In this document: piece after piece, positions 50,763 to 61,651 of the stretch
Numbering within the stretch: the first letter of the stretch is position 1
Layout of the letters: each line of letters starts with the position of its first letter
Assembly: GCA_044224905.1 (NCBI GenBank)
Contig: JBGAJN010000002.1
Span: 434,001 to 498,000 of the forward strand
Length of the DNA: 64,000 nucleotides
Direction of reading: 5' to 3'
DNA from: JBGAJN01 sp044224905
GTDB lineage: Bacteria > Verrucomicrobiota > Verrucomicrobiia > Limisphaerales > JBGAJN01
Notes under the pieces: generated by a model
Seen by the model: the letters and a program-made list of their open reading frames with translations, nothing else
Told to the model about the DNA's origin: nothing
The model's database searches: none
Position numbers and translations under genes: made by a program

Positions 50763-53700
50763 ATGAAAACTATTTTGCCATCCTTCCCTTCGAAGCACAA
50801 AGCGCTTCGAATATCTTTGTTTACGTTGACTTGGATGGCTGCGGCACTTCTCGTCAGCAGTGCTTCCGCGCAGGATGGCTTGGAGCCGAGGAGAATTTTG
50901 GCACCCGAGGCTGAACCGCCGGAACCGGCGGAACCGCCGGTTGCTCCCTCCAAAGTTGTCACCCCGCAATTGGCGGCTCCGGCGGGCATGGTCGGTGGCA
51001 CTTGGTCGAACTTGGGGCCAGCCTCCACGATCAACGCCCAGGTGACGGTGCCGCCCAGCAACAAAGTCTCCGGCGCCATCCAGGCGCTCGTCGCGCATCC
51101 GACCAATCCGAACATTCTCTACATTGGAGCGGTCAACGGCGGCATTTGGAAAACCACCAACGCGACGGCGGCGGACCCGACTTGGATACCACTGTCGGAT
51201 GCGTTGCCCTCGCAGGCCATCGGCGCGCTGGAGTTTGATCCCACCGATGCGACGCGGCAGACGCTCGTCGCGGGCAGCGGGCGGGTGAGCAGTTTCGCGG
51301 CGCGCGGGGGCATCTTCATGGGCGTCCCGTATTCCACCAACGGCGGAGCCACCTGGACGCTGCTCGGGACAAATACCTTTGCCAATGAAAGCCTCACCAG
51401 CGTGGCCGCGCGCGGGAATATCCTGATGGCGTGCTCGGACAACGCTTCGTCTGGATCGGGCAGCGGACTGTTTCGGAGCACCAACACGGGCGCTTCGTTC
51501 GCGCTGGTTTCAGGCGGCAGCGGCTTGAGCGCGGGGCCGGTCAGCGACCTCGTGGCCGATCCGGGAAACATTAATCGTTTTTACGCCGCGGTCCGCACCG
51601 TGGGCGTTTTCCGCAGTGATGATGCCGGGGCCACGTGGGTCAACGTGACGGCCGGGATCACCGGCATTTCCGCCACCACCAGCAAGATCGAGATGGCCGC
51701 GCACAGCAGTGGCGGCACGAACGTTGTTTATGTGGGCGTGCTCAACAGCGCCGTGCTCGCCAGCGTGTGGCGCTCCACCGATCTGGGCGCATCGTGGACC
51801 CAGATGGACACGCCCAACTTGGGTGGTCAGGGCAGCATTCATTTTTCGATCGTGGCTGATCCCACAAATTCATCCCTCGTTTACCTTGGCGGCCAGACGG
51901 CCTACTTCCGCGGCGACGCCTCGCTCGGGTTGGGCACGCAATTCACCTCCATTCAGGGGGCCAATGCCAACAACACCACACCCCACGCGGACTCACGCGA
52001 GATGGTGTTCGACGCGAATGGAAACATCATTGAAGGCAGCGACGGTGGCGTGTATCGGCGCGAGACGCCGCAGTCCAGTTCCGGTCGGTGGGTCTCGGTG
52101 AACGGCAACCTCGGCGTCATCGAAGCGCACGATGTGGCTTGGGACAGCGTCACCCACACGGCGATGATCGGCACGCAGGACAACGGCACGCATATCTCGC
52201 AGATCAATGCGGGCCTGACCTGGCTGTGGATCAGCGGCGGCGACGGCGGCGACGTGGCCATTGATGACCGCAGTTTGCCCGGCAAGTCGATCCGCTATAG
52301 CAGTTCGCAGAACCTCGGCAGTTTCCGCCGGCGCACGTACGACGCATCGAATGTTCAACTCAGCAATGTAACCCCCGCCCTGACCCTGTTGGGCGGCAGT
52401 CCGGCGATCTCCGGGCAGTTCGTCACGCCGGTCGAGATCAACAAGATCGATCCCGCGCGCATCGCCATCGGCGGCGGCAACTCCGTTTACGAATCGCTCG
52501 ATCGTGGTAACAGCGTCACGGCGCTGGCGACGAACTTCATCGTCAACCGTGTCGCTTTGGCCTACGGCGGCTATCTGGCCGGCGCGCCGAATCCCGACGT
52601 GATTTATTACGGCTCCAGCGCGACTGTGCGGTTGCGCACCACGTTGGGCGGAACTGTCGCGGCGACCGCTGCGGCGTATCCCGGAACCACCGTGCGCGAT
52701 GTGGTGATGAACACCAACGACTGGCGCCAGGTCTTCGCGCTCGATATCTCGGGGGTTTACGCCAGCTCCAACGCCGGCACCAACTGGGCGAACATCACTG
52801 GCAATCTCACCGGCGTGGGCGAGTTGCGCGCGCTGGAATTCTTCCGCCTGGGCGGCACCGATTGCGTGGCGGCCGGCACGGACATGGGCGTGTTCGTTTC
52901 CTTCACCAACAACCTTGGAGTCTGGACGCAGCTCGGCACTGGGCTGCCCAAGACCTCGGCGTTCGATCTGGTTTACAATCCGCAGGACAACCTGCTGCTG
53001 GTCGGCACGCTTGGTCGCGGGGTTTACAAGCTCGACCTTGCGGGGTCCAATCCTATCCTGACTGGCAGTGGTTCCGCGCTCCTGTCTGAGTCGTGCTCGC
53101 CGACCAATGGCGTAATCGATCCCGGTGAAACCGTCACCGTGAGCCTGACCTTGACGAACAGTGGCGACGCGGCGACGAGCAGTCTGGTGGCGACGTTGGC
53201 CGCGGGCAGCGGCGTGCTGGCACCCAGCGGCCCGCAAAATTACGGCACGGTGGCTCCCAACGGTGGGGTGGTGTCACGCTCGTTCAGCTTCCGGGCCGAC
53301 GGTCCGTGCGGTGGCAGCATCACTGCGTCGCTCCAGTTGCAGGACGGCAGCAACAATCTCGGCGTGGCTACGTTTGTCTTCCCGCTGGGCATCCCGGCGG
53401 TCACCAACACGACCATGGTGTCGAACACCGCATCGATTTCCATTCCCTCGTCCGGCAATGCCACGCCGTATCCGTCGGCCATCGCCGTCTCGAACGTCGC
53501 GGGCGCGATCACCAAGGTCACGGTCACGTTGAGCAACCTCACGCACCAGTTCGCGGCGGACATCGATGCGTTGCTCGTGTCTCCCGGCGGCCAGAAGGTC
53601 ATGATCATGTCGGATGCGGGCGGAAATTTCTATCCAGCGACGACCCTGACGGTGGCCGCCTCTGACACGGGCCATTACGACTCCACCGGCCTCCACCAGC

Positions 53701-56700
53701 CGGCCACGCAGAACTACATCGCCGGAGACAATGGAGGGGGAGCCAGCAGCTTGCACCGCAATTTTTTCGCGTTCAACATTCCGGCGCTGCCCGGCCCCCT
53801 GGTCGGCGCGCAACTGCGGGTGTACGCCGCCAACGTGGTCACGGGCGACGCGAGCGAAACGTATTCGGTGTTCCCTGTCACCAACTCGGTCGCCGCGCTG
53901 ACGGCCGGCGGATCAGGGCTCACCAATATTTACAACGATCTGGGGGATGGAACTTCTTATGGTGCCCGCGTGTTTACCACCAACGACAGCGGGCAATTCG
54001 TTACGATCTCGCTTGGCACGTCCGCCGTGACCGCCATCAGCAACGCGGCCGGGTCGAGCTTTGCCGTGGGGGGGGCGGTGACCACCCTTGACACCAGCAC
54101 AAACAACACCGTGGAAACCGTGTTCTCCGGCTCCACCGGAGGCGGCGCGGATGTTCAACTGGTGCTCTTCATCGGCACGCCCGTAACCCTGACCTTCGAT
54201 GATGCGGCGGCTAACATCCTTCCGATAACCAATCTGACCAGCGGCACTTACTTGCCCACCGATTACTCGCCCGGCGAAACCATGACGGCACCGGCACCGG
54301 TCGGTCCCTACGCCACCAATCTCTCGGTCTTCAACGGCGGCAATCCGAATGGGACGTGGCAGCTCTACGTGCTGGATGATTTGGGCGGAGGCACTGGAGT
54401 GATCAGCAACGGCTGGAGTCTCAAAATCACCACGCAGACGACCAACAGTTGCTGCCTCGATCCCACCGCCGCTGACGTGGGCGTGTCCGTCACCGCCGCG
54501 CCGGATCCCGTGCTGGTGGGCAGCAACCTGACCTACACCGTCAGCGTGAGCAACACCGGTCCCGCCACCGCTACGGGCGTCATCGTCACCAACGATCTGC
54601 CCGCGGGCGTTATGTTCATTTCCGCCAGTACTTCTCAGGGAACGATCAATACGAATCTCGCCGGTGACGTGATCGCTTCGGTCGGCACACTGGCGTCGGG
54701 CGCATCGGCGAGCCTGTCGATCATCGTCAAGCCGACGTCGGCGGGAGCCTTGCCGACTCTGGTGAACGTGGTGGCCAACCAGTTTGATTTCAATTCGCTG
54801 AACAACTCCGTCACCGCGAGCCCGGCGGCGTTCTTTCCGATCATCACGATTGACGACGTCAGTGTCACGGAAGGCAACGCCGGCACCGTCAACGCCATCT
54901 TCACCGCCACGCTCAGCGTTCCGTATGGCGTGGCGGTGACCGCAGAATTTTTTACCATCGACGTCACTGCGTTGGCCGGTCTCGACTATCTGGCCACCAA
55001 CGGCGTGGTGACCTTCCCGCCTGGGGTGACCAACCAGACGATCATCGTGCGCGTCCTCGGCGACACGCTCTTTGAAGACGACGAAACTTTCACGCTGAAG
55101 ATGAACAACGCGATCAACGGCCAGTTTGTCATCGAGCCCGGCCACGAAGAAGGCGAGCGGGTAGGTCTTGAGACGACGAGCGCCGGCACGATCCTGAATG
55201 ACGATTTGCCGCCGGTGGTCAGCATCGCGAACACGAGTGTGACCGAGCGCAATGTGACCACGACCAACGCGGTGTTCACCGTCTCCCTCTCCGCCGCCAG
55301 TTCGTTGCCGGTCACCGTCACCGCGTTTACCGCCGACGGGACGGCCAACGCCGGGACGGATTACGTTGCGAAATCCAACACGGTCACCATCAATGCGGGC
55401 GCTCTCTCCAACACCTTCAGCGTCGTGGTGCTCGGGGACACGACGATTGAACCGAATGAATCGTTCTTGGTGACACTCGACAGCCCGATAAACGCCACCA
55501 TTGGCGTTAGTCCGGCCACGGGCACGATCGTCAACGACGACGGTTTGCCGGGGAACCTTGATCACTTCCAGTGGAGCACCATCGGCAACCCGCAGTTGTT
55601 GAACATTCCCTTCCTCACGACGTTGACCGCGCGCGATGCCAGCAACAATCTCGCGACGAATTTCAATGGCCCCGCCGCCCTGAGCGGTTGGGTGGTGATG
55701 AAAGGGAGCGATTCGATCGAAGACTTTGACACCAATATTTGGCCGCACACGCCGTGGCTGCCCGGGATCGGGACGAATGTCACGGGAACCTTGTCCAACG
55801 CCTTCGCCCATGACGGCACCAACGGACTGCGTGATCCGGAATGGATGTATCGCACCGATGTGAAAATCGGTTATCCCGGCGACCGCATCTCGGTGTGGGT
55901 AAGGCCAGGCTCCTCCAATGCCGGCCGGGCTTATCTCGGCTTCGGGGCTTCCAGCAACGGTTGTTGGTCCTTCGTCGCCGCGCCCAACGCTGGTGACTTG
56001 CGCATCCAGCAGAATGTCGCGTACGGATTCACCGAGAAGGCGACCAACACCCAGGTCTGGCAGTCCAACAAATGGTACCGGATGTCCGTGGAGTTCGTGT
56101 CCACCAACTCGGTGGTCTGCAATCTTTATGATTCGGACGGCGTGACGCCGCTGAATTCGATGAGCATGAACGGCATCACCGGCCTGCCGGGCGGCGTGGC
56201 GTTGCGGTCGTTCTCCAGTTTCTCGATCGACACGCTCAACAACGACGCGGGATTCCTGCAAGCGAACTTTGAACCCGGCCTGCAAGGCTTCACCGTCAAC
56301 AACGCCTTCGGCGCCGGCGCCGGCCTGTGGCACCTCAGCTCGGGTCGCGCCGATAACGCAGGACATACCGCTTCCAACAGTCTTTACTACGGCACCAATG
56401 AGACGGCCACCGGCGGCGGCAATTACGACACGGGCAACAACGAAGGTGTCATCACGTCCTCGACGATCGACCTGTCCGCCGCCACCGCGCCGTTGCAACT
56501 GAGCTTCAGTTATCTGTTGCAGACCGAGGGCGGGACGACGTTCGACCAGGCGTTGGTCGAGATTTCCACCAATGGCGGCGCGTCGTTCAACTTTGTGGCC
56601 GGGACCAGCAATTCCACCCTCGCCCAATCCGTGGGGGTCTGGACGCGGACGAACATCAACTTGTCCGCCTACGCCGGGTCGCAGGCCCAGTTGCGCTTTC

Positions 56701-59700
56701 ATTTCCGCACGGGGGACGGTCAGGTCAACAACTTCGAAGGTTGGTATGTGGACGACATTGCCATCACGAAACCGGATGTAGCGGTGCCGATCACGCCCAC
56801 CAACGCGCCCACGTTCACCAACGGCGTCTGGAGCGGTCCGCTCACCGTCCTGCAACTGGTCACCAACATGATCGTCCGCGCCGGCGACAACGACGGTCAC
56901 ACCAACGACAGCAATCCCTTCAACGTCGCGCCGCTCGTGAATGACATTTCGCTCACCTTCAGCGATGCGCCTGACCCGGTGATGATCGGCAGCAATTTGA
57001 CTTACACGTTGATCGCGTCCAACAGCGGCCCGAGCACCGCCACGAGCGTGACCGTTACGAACCCGCTGCCGTTCGTGGTCAATTTTGTTTCCGCCAGCAC
57101 CGGCGTGGGCTCGTTTGTATTCACCAACAACCGCGTGATCTTCAGCCTCGGCAGTCTCGCCGCCGGCGCCACAGTCACGATGAACGTCGTCGTCGTACCC
57201 CAAGTTGCCGGAACGATCACCAGCACCGCCAATATTGCCCGCGGCGAAGCGGATCAGACGCTCGTGAACAACACCGCGAGTGTTTCCACGACCGTTGTGT
57301 TGCCGACCTTGTCCATCAGTGACGCGGCGGTCATTGAAGGCAATGCCAACGCCATGTTCACTGTCACGCTCAAGCCGTCGATCACGTTCACTTCCAGGGT
57401 GTCCTTCGCCACCGCCGACGGCTCGGCATTGGCGGGCAGCGACTATGTGGCGACTAGCGGCCTGCTCACATTCCTGCCGGGCGAAACGAGCAAGTTGATT
57501 AACGTGCCGGTCCTTGATGATTCAACGCCGGAGATCAACGAGACGTTCAAGGTAACGTTGAGCAGCCCGATTCTTGCCACCATCGCCGACGGCACTGGCG
57601 TGGGCACGATCCTCAACGACGACGCGCTGCCGCCGCTGGGCAATCCCACGCGCAACGATTTCGCGATGCCCAACGGCACGGTCAACGCGATCCTCGAAAC
57701 CAATGGCGTGATCTATCTCGGCGGGTCGTTCACCGAAATGGGCACCAACACCGGGAAAGCCACGCCGTTCGATGCCGTCACGGGCGCGGCGTTGGCGAAT
57801 TACCCGAACATCGACCGCGTGGTGAATTCAATCATCAGCGATGGCGCGGGCGGCTGGTACCTCGCGGGCGACATCCAGTCGGCCAACGGAGTGCCGCAGC
57901 CGCGCCTCCTCCACTTGCTGACTAATCGCACGATTGACCCGGCGTTCAGCGCCGCGCCCAACAGCGTGGTCAATGCGCTGGTGTTGAATGGCACCAACCT
58001 TTATGTCGGCGGCGTGTTCACCACGATCACTAATGGCGGCACGAATTACTCCCGGAACCGGTTCGCGGTGCTGGATTCCGCCACGGGCGTCCCGCGGTCG
58101 CTTCCGTCCAACCCGGCATTTAACAACACCGTTTCTTCGCTGGCTTTCAGCGGCGGCACGTTGTACGTGGGCGGTCTCTTCACCAACGTTGCCAACGGCG
58201 TCACCAACACGCCGCGTTCGCATCTGGCTGCGCTGAACGCCGCGACCGGGGTGCCCACTCCATTCCAGGCTGATGTGGACTTGTTTACCGGGGCAAACAC
58301 TGTCAGCGCCCTCGCCCTCAACAGCGGCACGCTGTATCTCGGCGGTTCGTTCACCAACGTCGGTGGCTCGCCGCGTTTCCGCATCGCGGCTGTGGATGCG
58401 ACCACCGGCGCGTTGTCCGCTTGGAACCCGAACATGAACAGCACTGTGTCGGCCCTCGCCACTGATGGCACAAACCTCTACGCCGGCGGGATATTTACCG
58501 TCGTGACCAATGGCGGTACGACTGTCCGTTCCAACTTGGCGGCACTCAGTCTCGCCAGCGGCGCGCCGACGACCTGGGCCCCCAATCCTAATGGGTCCGT
58601 GCAAGCGATGGAGATCGACGGTGCCAACCTGTACGTCGGCGGCAACTTCACGGCCATCGGCGGGACCACCGACCGTCGCCGTCTCGCCTGCGTCAGTCTG
58701 GCGACGGGATTGGCCAACGGCTTTGACCCGGATGTTGGCGGTCAGGTCAGCGCACTGGCGGTGGACGGTGGCGTCGTTTATGCCGGCGGACTCATGAGTT
58801 TTTACAAGGGTGCGATCCGCAATCGCCTCGCGGCCATCGACGCCACCTCGGGCGAGTTGACGCCGTGGGACCCAAACGCGAACAACACAGTCAACGCGCT
58901 CACCGCCGCGGGCAACACCATCTACGCTGGGGGAATTTTCACGAACGTCGGCGGCTTCACGGCCACCCGTATCGTGGCATTGGATGACGTGGTCGGTGAC
59001 CCGGTGCCCGGTTTCAACGCGGCGATCAACAGCACCGTCAACGCACTGGCGGTCTCCGGCTCCAATCTCTACGTGGGCGGAATCTTCACTGCCGTCTCGA
59101 ACAACGCGGTCAACTTCGTCCGCACCAATCTTGCGGCTCTCAACGTGACCAGCGGCGCATTGAACCCGGCCTTCACCGCCCAGGTCTTGAGTGCGAATCC
59201 GCTCGTCTCCAGCGTGCTGGCGATCACGCCGGCGGGCACGAACCTGTACGTGGGTGGCAACTTCACCAACGTCGGTGGTCAATTGCGCCAGCATGTGGCC
59301 GCTTTGAATCCCGACACCGGTGTGCCGCATGCGTGGAATCCCGGGACCGACACCAACGTGCAGGCGATCCTCGTCCGCAGCACGAACGTTTACGTGGGCG
59401 GCACGTTCACCAACATGACCAACAGCACCGGCGCGTCCGTGCCGCGCAATCGCCTCGCCGCCATCAGCTCGGTCACCGGCGACGTTACGGTGTGGAATCC
59501 CAATGCCAACAGCACCGTCACCGCGCTGGAAGGTTCCGCCACCAACGTTTATGCCGGCGGCAATTTCGGAATCATCGGCGGGCGAACCAACGCGGACCTC
59601 ATCGAATTGAACGCGGCGGCGGTCACCAACATGGCCACGCCGTTCACTCCGGGCATGAATGCCGCCGTCAACGCTCTCTTGCTCAGTGGTACCCGCCTGT

Positions 59701-60839
59701 ACGTCGGTGGATCCTTTAACGCCGTCGGCCTGCAATCGCGCGTGGGCTTCGCCGTCTTCGAGTCCGGCCTGGCGCCGATGGTGACGCTGGCAAACACGAA
59801 CCTCACCTTCACGGAAGGCGATCCGGCCACTTTGCTGGATCCCGCGTTGACGGTAGCGACCTTCACCGACTTGATGCCAACCGGCGCGGTGGTGAGCATC
59901 ACCGGAAATTTCGCCAGCGGTCAGGACGTGCTGACCTTCACGCCGCCGGGTGGAATCACCGGATCGTACAATGCCGGGACTGGCGTGCTCACGTTGAGCG
60001 GCGCCGCGCCGGCGGCTTCGTATCAAGCCGCGTTGCGCACGGTGACTTATCAGAACGCCAGCGAAAACCCTTCCGGGGCGCAGCGGAGCGTGCAGTTTGT
60101 GGTGCGCGATTCCAGCGGCCCGAGCAGTCCGGGCAGTTTCACTATCAACGTGGTTCCGGTGAACGATCCGCCGACCCTTTCCCCGATTGGCGCGCAGAGC
60201 ATCGTTCAGAACCAGCTCAGCTTCCCGATTCCGTTCATCGTGGGCGATGCCGAGTCGGCGACGAGCAACCTCTTCCCGTCGGCGTTCGCAGCGAACCCCG
60301 TTCTGCTGCCGTCGGCTGGTTTCTTCTTCAGCGGCACCGCCAGCAATCGCACGTTGCGCATTCTGCCCGGCAGCAATCAATTTGGCTCGACCACCGTCAC
60401 CCTCTTCCTGAGCGACGGCACCAACGTGGTCAACACCATGTTCCCGGTCACCGTGCTGGTGGACACCGATGGCGACGGCGTTCCCGACGTTTACGAAATG
60501 GCCAACGGGATGAACAAGAATGACCCGACTGACGCAGGGAAGGATTTCGACGGCGACGGAATGAGCAACTTGCAGGAATACCTTGCGGGCACGAACCCGA
60601 ACGATCCGAACAACTATCTCCGCGTCGTCTTCGTGGCGACGGTGGGTGCGGATGCGCAGATCACCTTCACCTCGATCACCGGGAAGACCTATCGCGTCGA
60701 GAAATCCGACGATGTTGTCGCTGGCGTGTGGACGTTGGTGGCCGACAACGTGCCGGGCACGGGCGGCAATGTAACGGCCGCCGACGCCGCCGGGGCGAGC
60801 CAGCCGCAGCGTGTATATCGTGTGCGATTGCTGCCGTAG
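50763..60839 (+). CDS. Giant secreted Vps10/BNR, Calx-beta and 14-repeat propeller protein
   Basis: 3358 residues from the ATG at 50763, with a signal peptide (FTLTWMAAALLVSSASAQ). Domains: Vps10/BNR propeller (80-770), linker beta domain (776-880), proprotein-convertase P domain split by an inserted domain (881-954 and 1141-1231 around 955-1140), DUF11 (1238-1358), two Calx-beta (1360-1593), two jelly-roll regions (1640-1826, 1831-2003), a second DUF11 (2060-2176), a third Calx-beta (2180-2288), 14 propeller repeats (2296-3003), a cadherin-like region (3006-3233), an Asp-rich repeat and the RVRLLP module. No protease motif seen. Related to the preceding gene from Calx-beta onwards. Confidence 0.9.
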   Translation: MKTILPSFPSKHKALRISLFTLTWMAAALLVSSASAQDGLEPRRILAPEAEPPEPAEPPVAPSKVVTPQLAAPAGMVGGTWSNLGPASTINAQVTVPPSNKVSGAIQALVAHPTNPNILYIGAVNGGIWKTTNATAADPTWIPLSDALPSQAIGALEFDPTDATRQTLVAGSGRVSSFAARGGIFMGVPYSTNGGATWTLLGTNTFANESLTSVAARGNILMACSDNASSGSGSGLFRSTNTGASFALVSGGSGLSAGPVSDLVADPGNINRFYAAVRTVGVFRSDDAGATWVNVTAGITGISATTSKIEMAAHSSGGTNVVYVGVLNSAVLASVWRSTDLGASWTQMDTPNLGGQGSIHFSIVADPTNSSLVYLGGQTAYFRGDASLGLGTQFTSIQGANANNTTPHADSREMVFDANGNIIEGSDGGVYRRETPQSSSGRWVSVNGNLGVIEAHDVAWDSVTHTAMIGTQDNGTHISQINAGLTWLWISGGDGGDVAIDDRSLPGKSIRYSSSQNLGSFRRRTYDASNVQLSNVTPALTLLGGSPAISGQFVTPVEINKIDPARIAIGGGNSVYESLDRGNSVTALATNFIVNRVALAYGGYLAGAPNPDVIYYGSSATVRLRTTLGGTVAATAAAYPGTTVRDVVMNTNDWRQVFALDISGVYASSNAGTNWANITGNLTGVGELRALEFFRLGGTDCVAAGTDMGVFVSFTNNLGVWTQLGTGLPKTSAFDLVYNPQDNLLLVGTLGRGVYKLDLAGSNPILTGSGSALLSESCSPTNGVIDPGETVTVSLTLTNSGDAATSSLVATLAAGSGVLAPSGPQNYGTVAPNGGVVSRSFSFRADGPCGGSITASLQLQDGSNNLGVATFVFPLGIPAVTNTTMVSNTASISIPSSGNATPYPSAIAVSNVAGAITKVTVTLSNLTHQFAADIDALLVSPGGQKVMIMSDAGGNFYPATTLTVAASDTGHYDSTGLHQPATQNYIAGDNGGGASSLHRNFFAFNIPALPGPLVGAQLRVYAANVVTGDASETYSVFPVTNSVAALTAGGSGLTNIYNDLGDGTSYGARVFTTNDSGQFVTISLGTSAVTAISNAAGSSFAVGGAVTTLDTSTNNTVETVFSGSTGGGADVQLVLFIGTPVTLTFDDAAANILPITNLTSGTYLPTDYSPGETMTAPAPVGPYATNLSVFNGGNPNGTWQLYVLDDLGGGTGVISNGWSLKITTQTTNSCCLDPTAADVGVSVTAAPDPVLVGSNLTYTVSVSNTGPATATGVIVTNDLPAGVMFISASTSQGTINTNLAGDVIASVGTLASGASASLSIIVKPTSAGALPTLVNVVANQFDFNSLNNSVTASPAAFFPIITIDDVSVTEGNAGTVNAIFTATLSVPYGVAVTAEFFTIDVTALAGLDYLATNGVVTFPPGVTNQTIIVRVLGDTLFEDDETFTLKMNNAINGQFVIEPGHEEGERVGLETTSAGTILNDDLPPVVSIANTSVTERNVTTTNAVFTVSLSAASSLPVTVTAFTADGTANAGTDYVAKSNTVTINAGALSNTFSVVVLGDTTIEPNESFLVTLDSPINATIGVSPATGTIVNDDGLPGNLDHFQWSTIGNPQLLNIPFLTTLTARDASNNLATNFNGPAALSGWVVMKGSDSIEDFDTNIWPHTPWLPGIGTNVTGTLSNAFAHDGTNGLRDPEWMYRTDVKIGYPGDRISVWVRPGSSNAGRAYLGFGASSNGCWSFVAAPNAGDLRIQQNVAYGFTEKATNTQVWQSNKWYRMSVEFVSTNSVVCNLYDSDGVTPLNSMSMNGITGLPGGVALRSFSSFSIDTLNNDAGFLQANFEPGLQGFTVNNAFGAGAGLWHLSSGRADNAGHTASNSLYYGTNETATGGGNYDTGNNEGVITSSTIDLSAATAPLQLSFSYLLQTEGGTTFDQALVEISTNGGASFNFVAGTSNSTLAQSVGVWTRTNINLSAYAGSQAQLRFHFRTGDGQVNNFEGWYVDDIAITKPDVAVPITPTNAPTFTNGVWSGPLTVLQLVTNMIVRAGDNDGHTNDSNPFNVAPLVNDISLTFSDAPDPVMIGSNLTYTLIASNSGPSTATSVTVTNPLPFVVNFVSASTGVGSFVFTNNRVIFSLGSLAAGATVTMNVVVVPQVAGTITSTANIARGEADQTLVNNTASVSTTVVLPTLSISDAAVIEGNANAMFTVTLKPSITFTSRVSFATADGSALAGSDYVATSGLLTFLPGETSKLINVPVLDDSTPEINETFKVTLSSPILATIADGTGVGTILNDDALPPLGNPTRNDFAMPNGTVNAILETNGVIYLGGSFTEMGTNTGKATPFDAVTGAALANYPNIDRVVNSIISDGAGGWYLAGDIQSANGVPQPRLLHLLTNRTIDPAFSAAPNSVVNALVLNGTNLYVGGVFTTITNGGTNYSRNRFAVLDSATGVPRSLPSNPAFNNTVSSLAFSGGTLYVGGLFTNVANGVTNTPRSHLAALNAATGVPTPFQADVDLFTGANTVSALALNSGTLYLGGSFTNVGGSPRFRIAAVDATTGALSAWNPNMNSTVSALATDGTNLYAGGIFTVVTNGGTTVRSNLAALSLASGAPTTWAPNPNGSVQAMEIDGANLYVGGNFTAIGGTTDRRRLACVSLATGLANGFDPDVGGQVSALAVDGGVVYAGGLMSFYKGAIRNRLAAIDATSGELTPWDPNANNTVNALTAAGNTIYAGGIFTNVGGFTATRIVALDDVVGDPVPGFNAAINSTVNALAVSGSNLYVGGIFTAVSNNAVNFVRTNLAALNVTSGALNPAFTAQVLSANPLVSSVLAITPAGTNLYVGGNFTNVGGQLRQHVAALNPDTGVPHAWNPGTDTNVQAILVRSTNVYVGGTFTNMTNSTGASVPRNRLAAISSVTGDVTVWNPNANSTVTALEGSATNVYAGGNFGIIGGRTNADLIELNAAAVTNMATPFTPGMNAAVNALLLSGTRLYVGGSFNAVGLQSRVGFAVFESGLAPMVTLANTNLTFTEGDPATLLDPALTVATFTDLMPTGAVVSITGNFASGQDVLTFTPPGGITGSYNAGTGVLTLSGAAPAASYQAALRTVTYQNASENPSGAQRSVQFVVRDSSGPSSPGSFTINVVPVNDPPTLSPIGAQSIVQNQLSFPIPFIVGDAESATSNLFPSAFAANPVLLPSAGFFFSGTASNRTLRILPGSNQFGSTTVTLFLSDGTNVVNTMFPVTVLVDTDGDGVPDVYEMANGMNKNDPTDAGKDFDGDGMSNLQEYLAGTNPNDPNNYLRVVFVATVGADAQITFTSITGKTYRVEKSDDVVAGVWTLVADNVPGTGGNVTAADAAGASQPQRVYRVRLLP

Positions 60840-60842
60840 GGC

Positions 60843-61535
60843 CTATTTCAAATACGGCGTAATTATCTCCGTCCAGATCGCGTAGCCCTTGTCATTCATG
60901 TGGAGGCGGTCGGCGACGTAGATGTCGGGCTTGGGAAGGCCGTCCGGTCCGAGCATGTGCGGGAAGACGTTGATGAAGGTGAGCCGCTGGTCGCCACGAA
61001 TGTAATCTTCAACCAGTTGATTGAGACGTTTCACTTTTTCGACCTGCTCCCAGCGCTTTGGATTGGGTGCGGAGGAAATGAATGCAATCTTCGTGGTGGG
61101 CAGCGCGGCTCCGACTTTTTTAGCGAACGCCTTGAAGTCGTTGAAGACTGCTTCGGGGGTCTTGCCGGCGTTGATGTCGTTGCCGCCGGCATAGAGCACC
61201 ACCAGCCGCGGGTGTTGCGGAATCACGATGCGATCGGCATACGCGACCGAATCGCAAATTTGTGACCCGCCGAAGCCGTGATTAAACACGGGCTTTCCCG
61301 GGAACGCCTGCGCGAGATTCGTCCAACGGCGGATGCTGGAGCTGCCGACGAAAATGATGCAATCGCGTTGCGGCGGATTCGCGAGGTCGCGCGCTTCGAT
61401 GCCGGCAATTTCCTTCTCCCACTTCAGCGATGCGGCTGGAATCGGTGCCGGGGTGGTGGCCGTTTTGCAAGCGGTGATCCCAGCGGTCAACGTGAGAAGG
61501 GTAAACAGAAGGCAACGGAGTGGAGATGTGTGCAT
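60843..61535 (-). CDS. SGNH/GDSL-type hydrolase lipoprotein
   Basis: 230 residues. A lipobox ITAC places Cys23 as the lipid-anchored residue. SGNH blocks: IFVGSSSIRRW (S66 in the GDS position), NHGFGGSQ (block II Gly), LYAGGNDIN (Asn119) and DRLHMNDKGY (Asp-His pair). This is the platelet-activating-factor acetylhydrolase-like group. It probably removes acetyl or acyl groups from sugars at the cell surface. It converges on the giant gene with three bases between the ends. Confidence 0.9.
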   Translation of the reverse strand: MHTSPLRCLLFTLLTLTAGITACKTATTPAPIPAASLKWEKEIAGIEARDLANPPQRDCIIFVGSSSIRRWTNLAQAFPGKPVFNHGFGGSQICDSVAYADRIVIPQHPRLVVLYAGGNDINAGKTPEAVFNDFKAFAKKVGAALPTTKIAFISSAPNPKRWEQVEKVKRLNQLVEDYIRGDQRLTFINVFPHMLGPDGLPKPDIYVADRLHMNDKGYAIWTEIITPYLK

Positions 61536-61651
61536 GAACGTTACTCAAAGAGGAATTGAGCCTGAAGAAAAGTCGAAATGTGGAATTGGACGGCGTTTTC
61601 GGATCCTGATCCGACTTGCCAGCGGCGCGGGCTGATCGGACGTTGAGGTGA

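Noticed and set aside
53913..57203. 1096-codon ORF on the - strand
   Set aside because: Antisense to Calx-beta and DUF11 domains; the composition is that of a shadow frame in GC-rich DNA.
57828..60380. 850-codon ORF on the - strand
   Set aside because: Mirror of the propeller repeats of the + gene; its apparent repeats come from those of the true gene.
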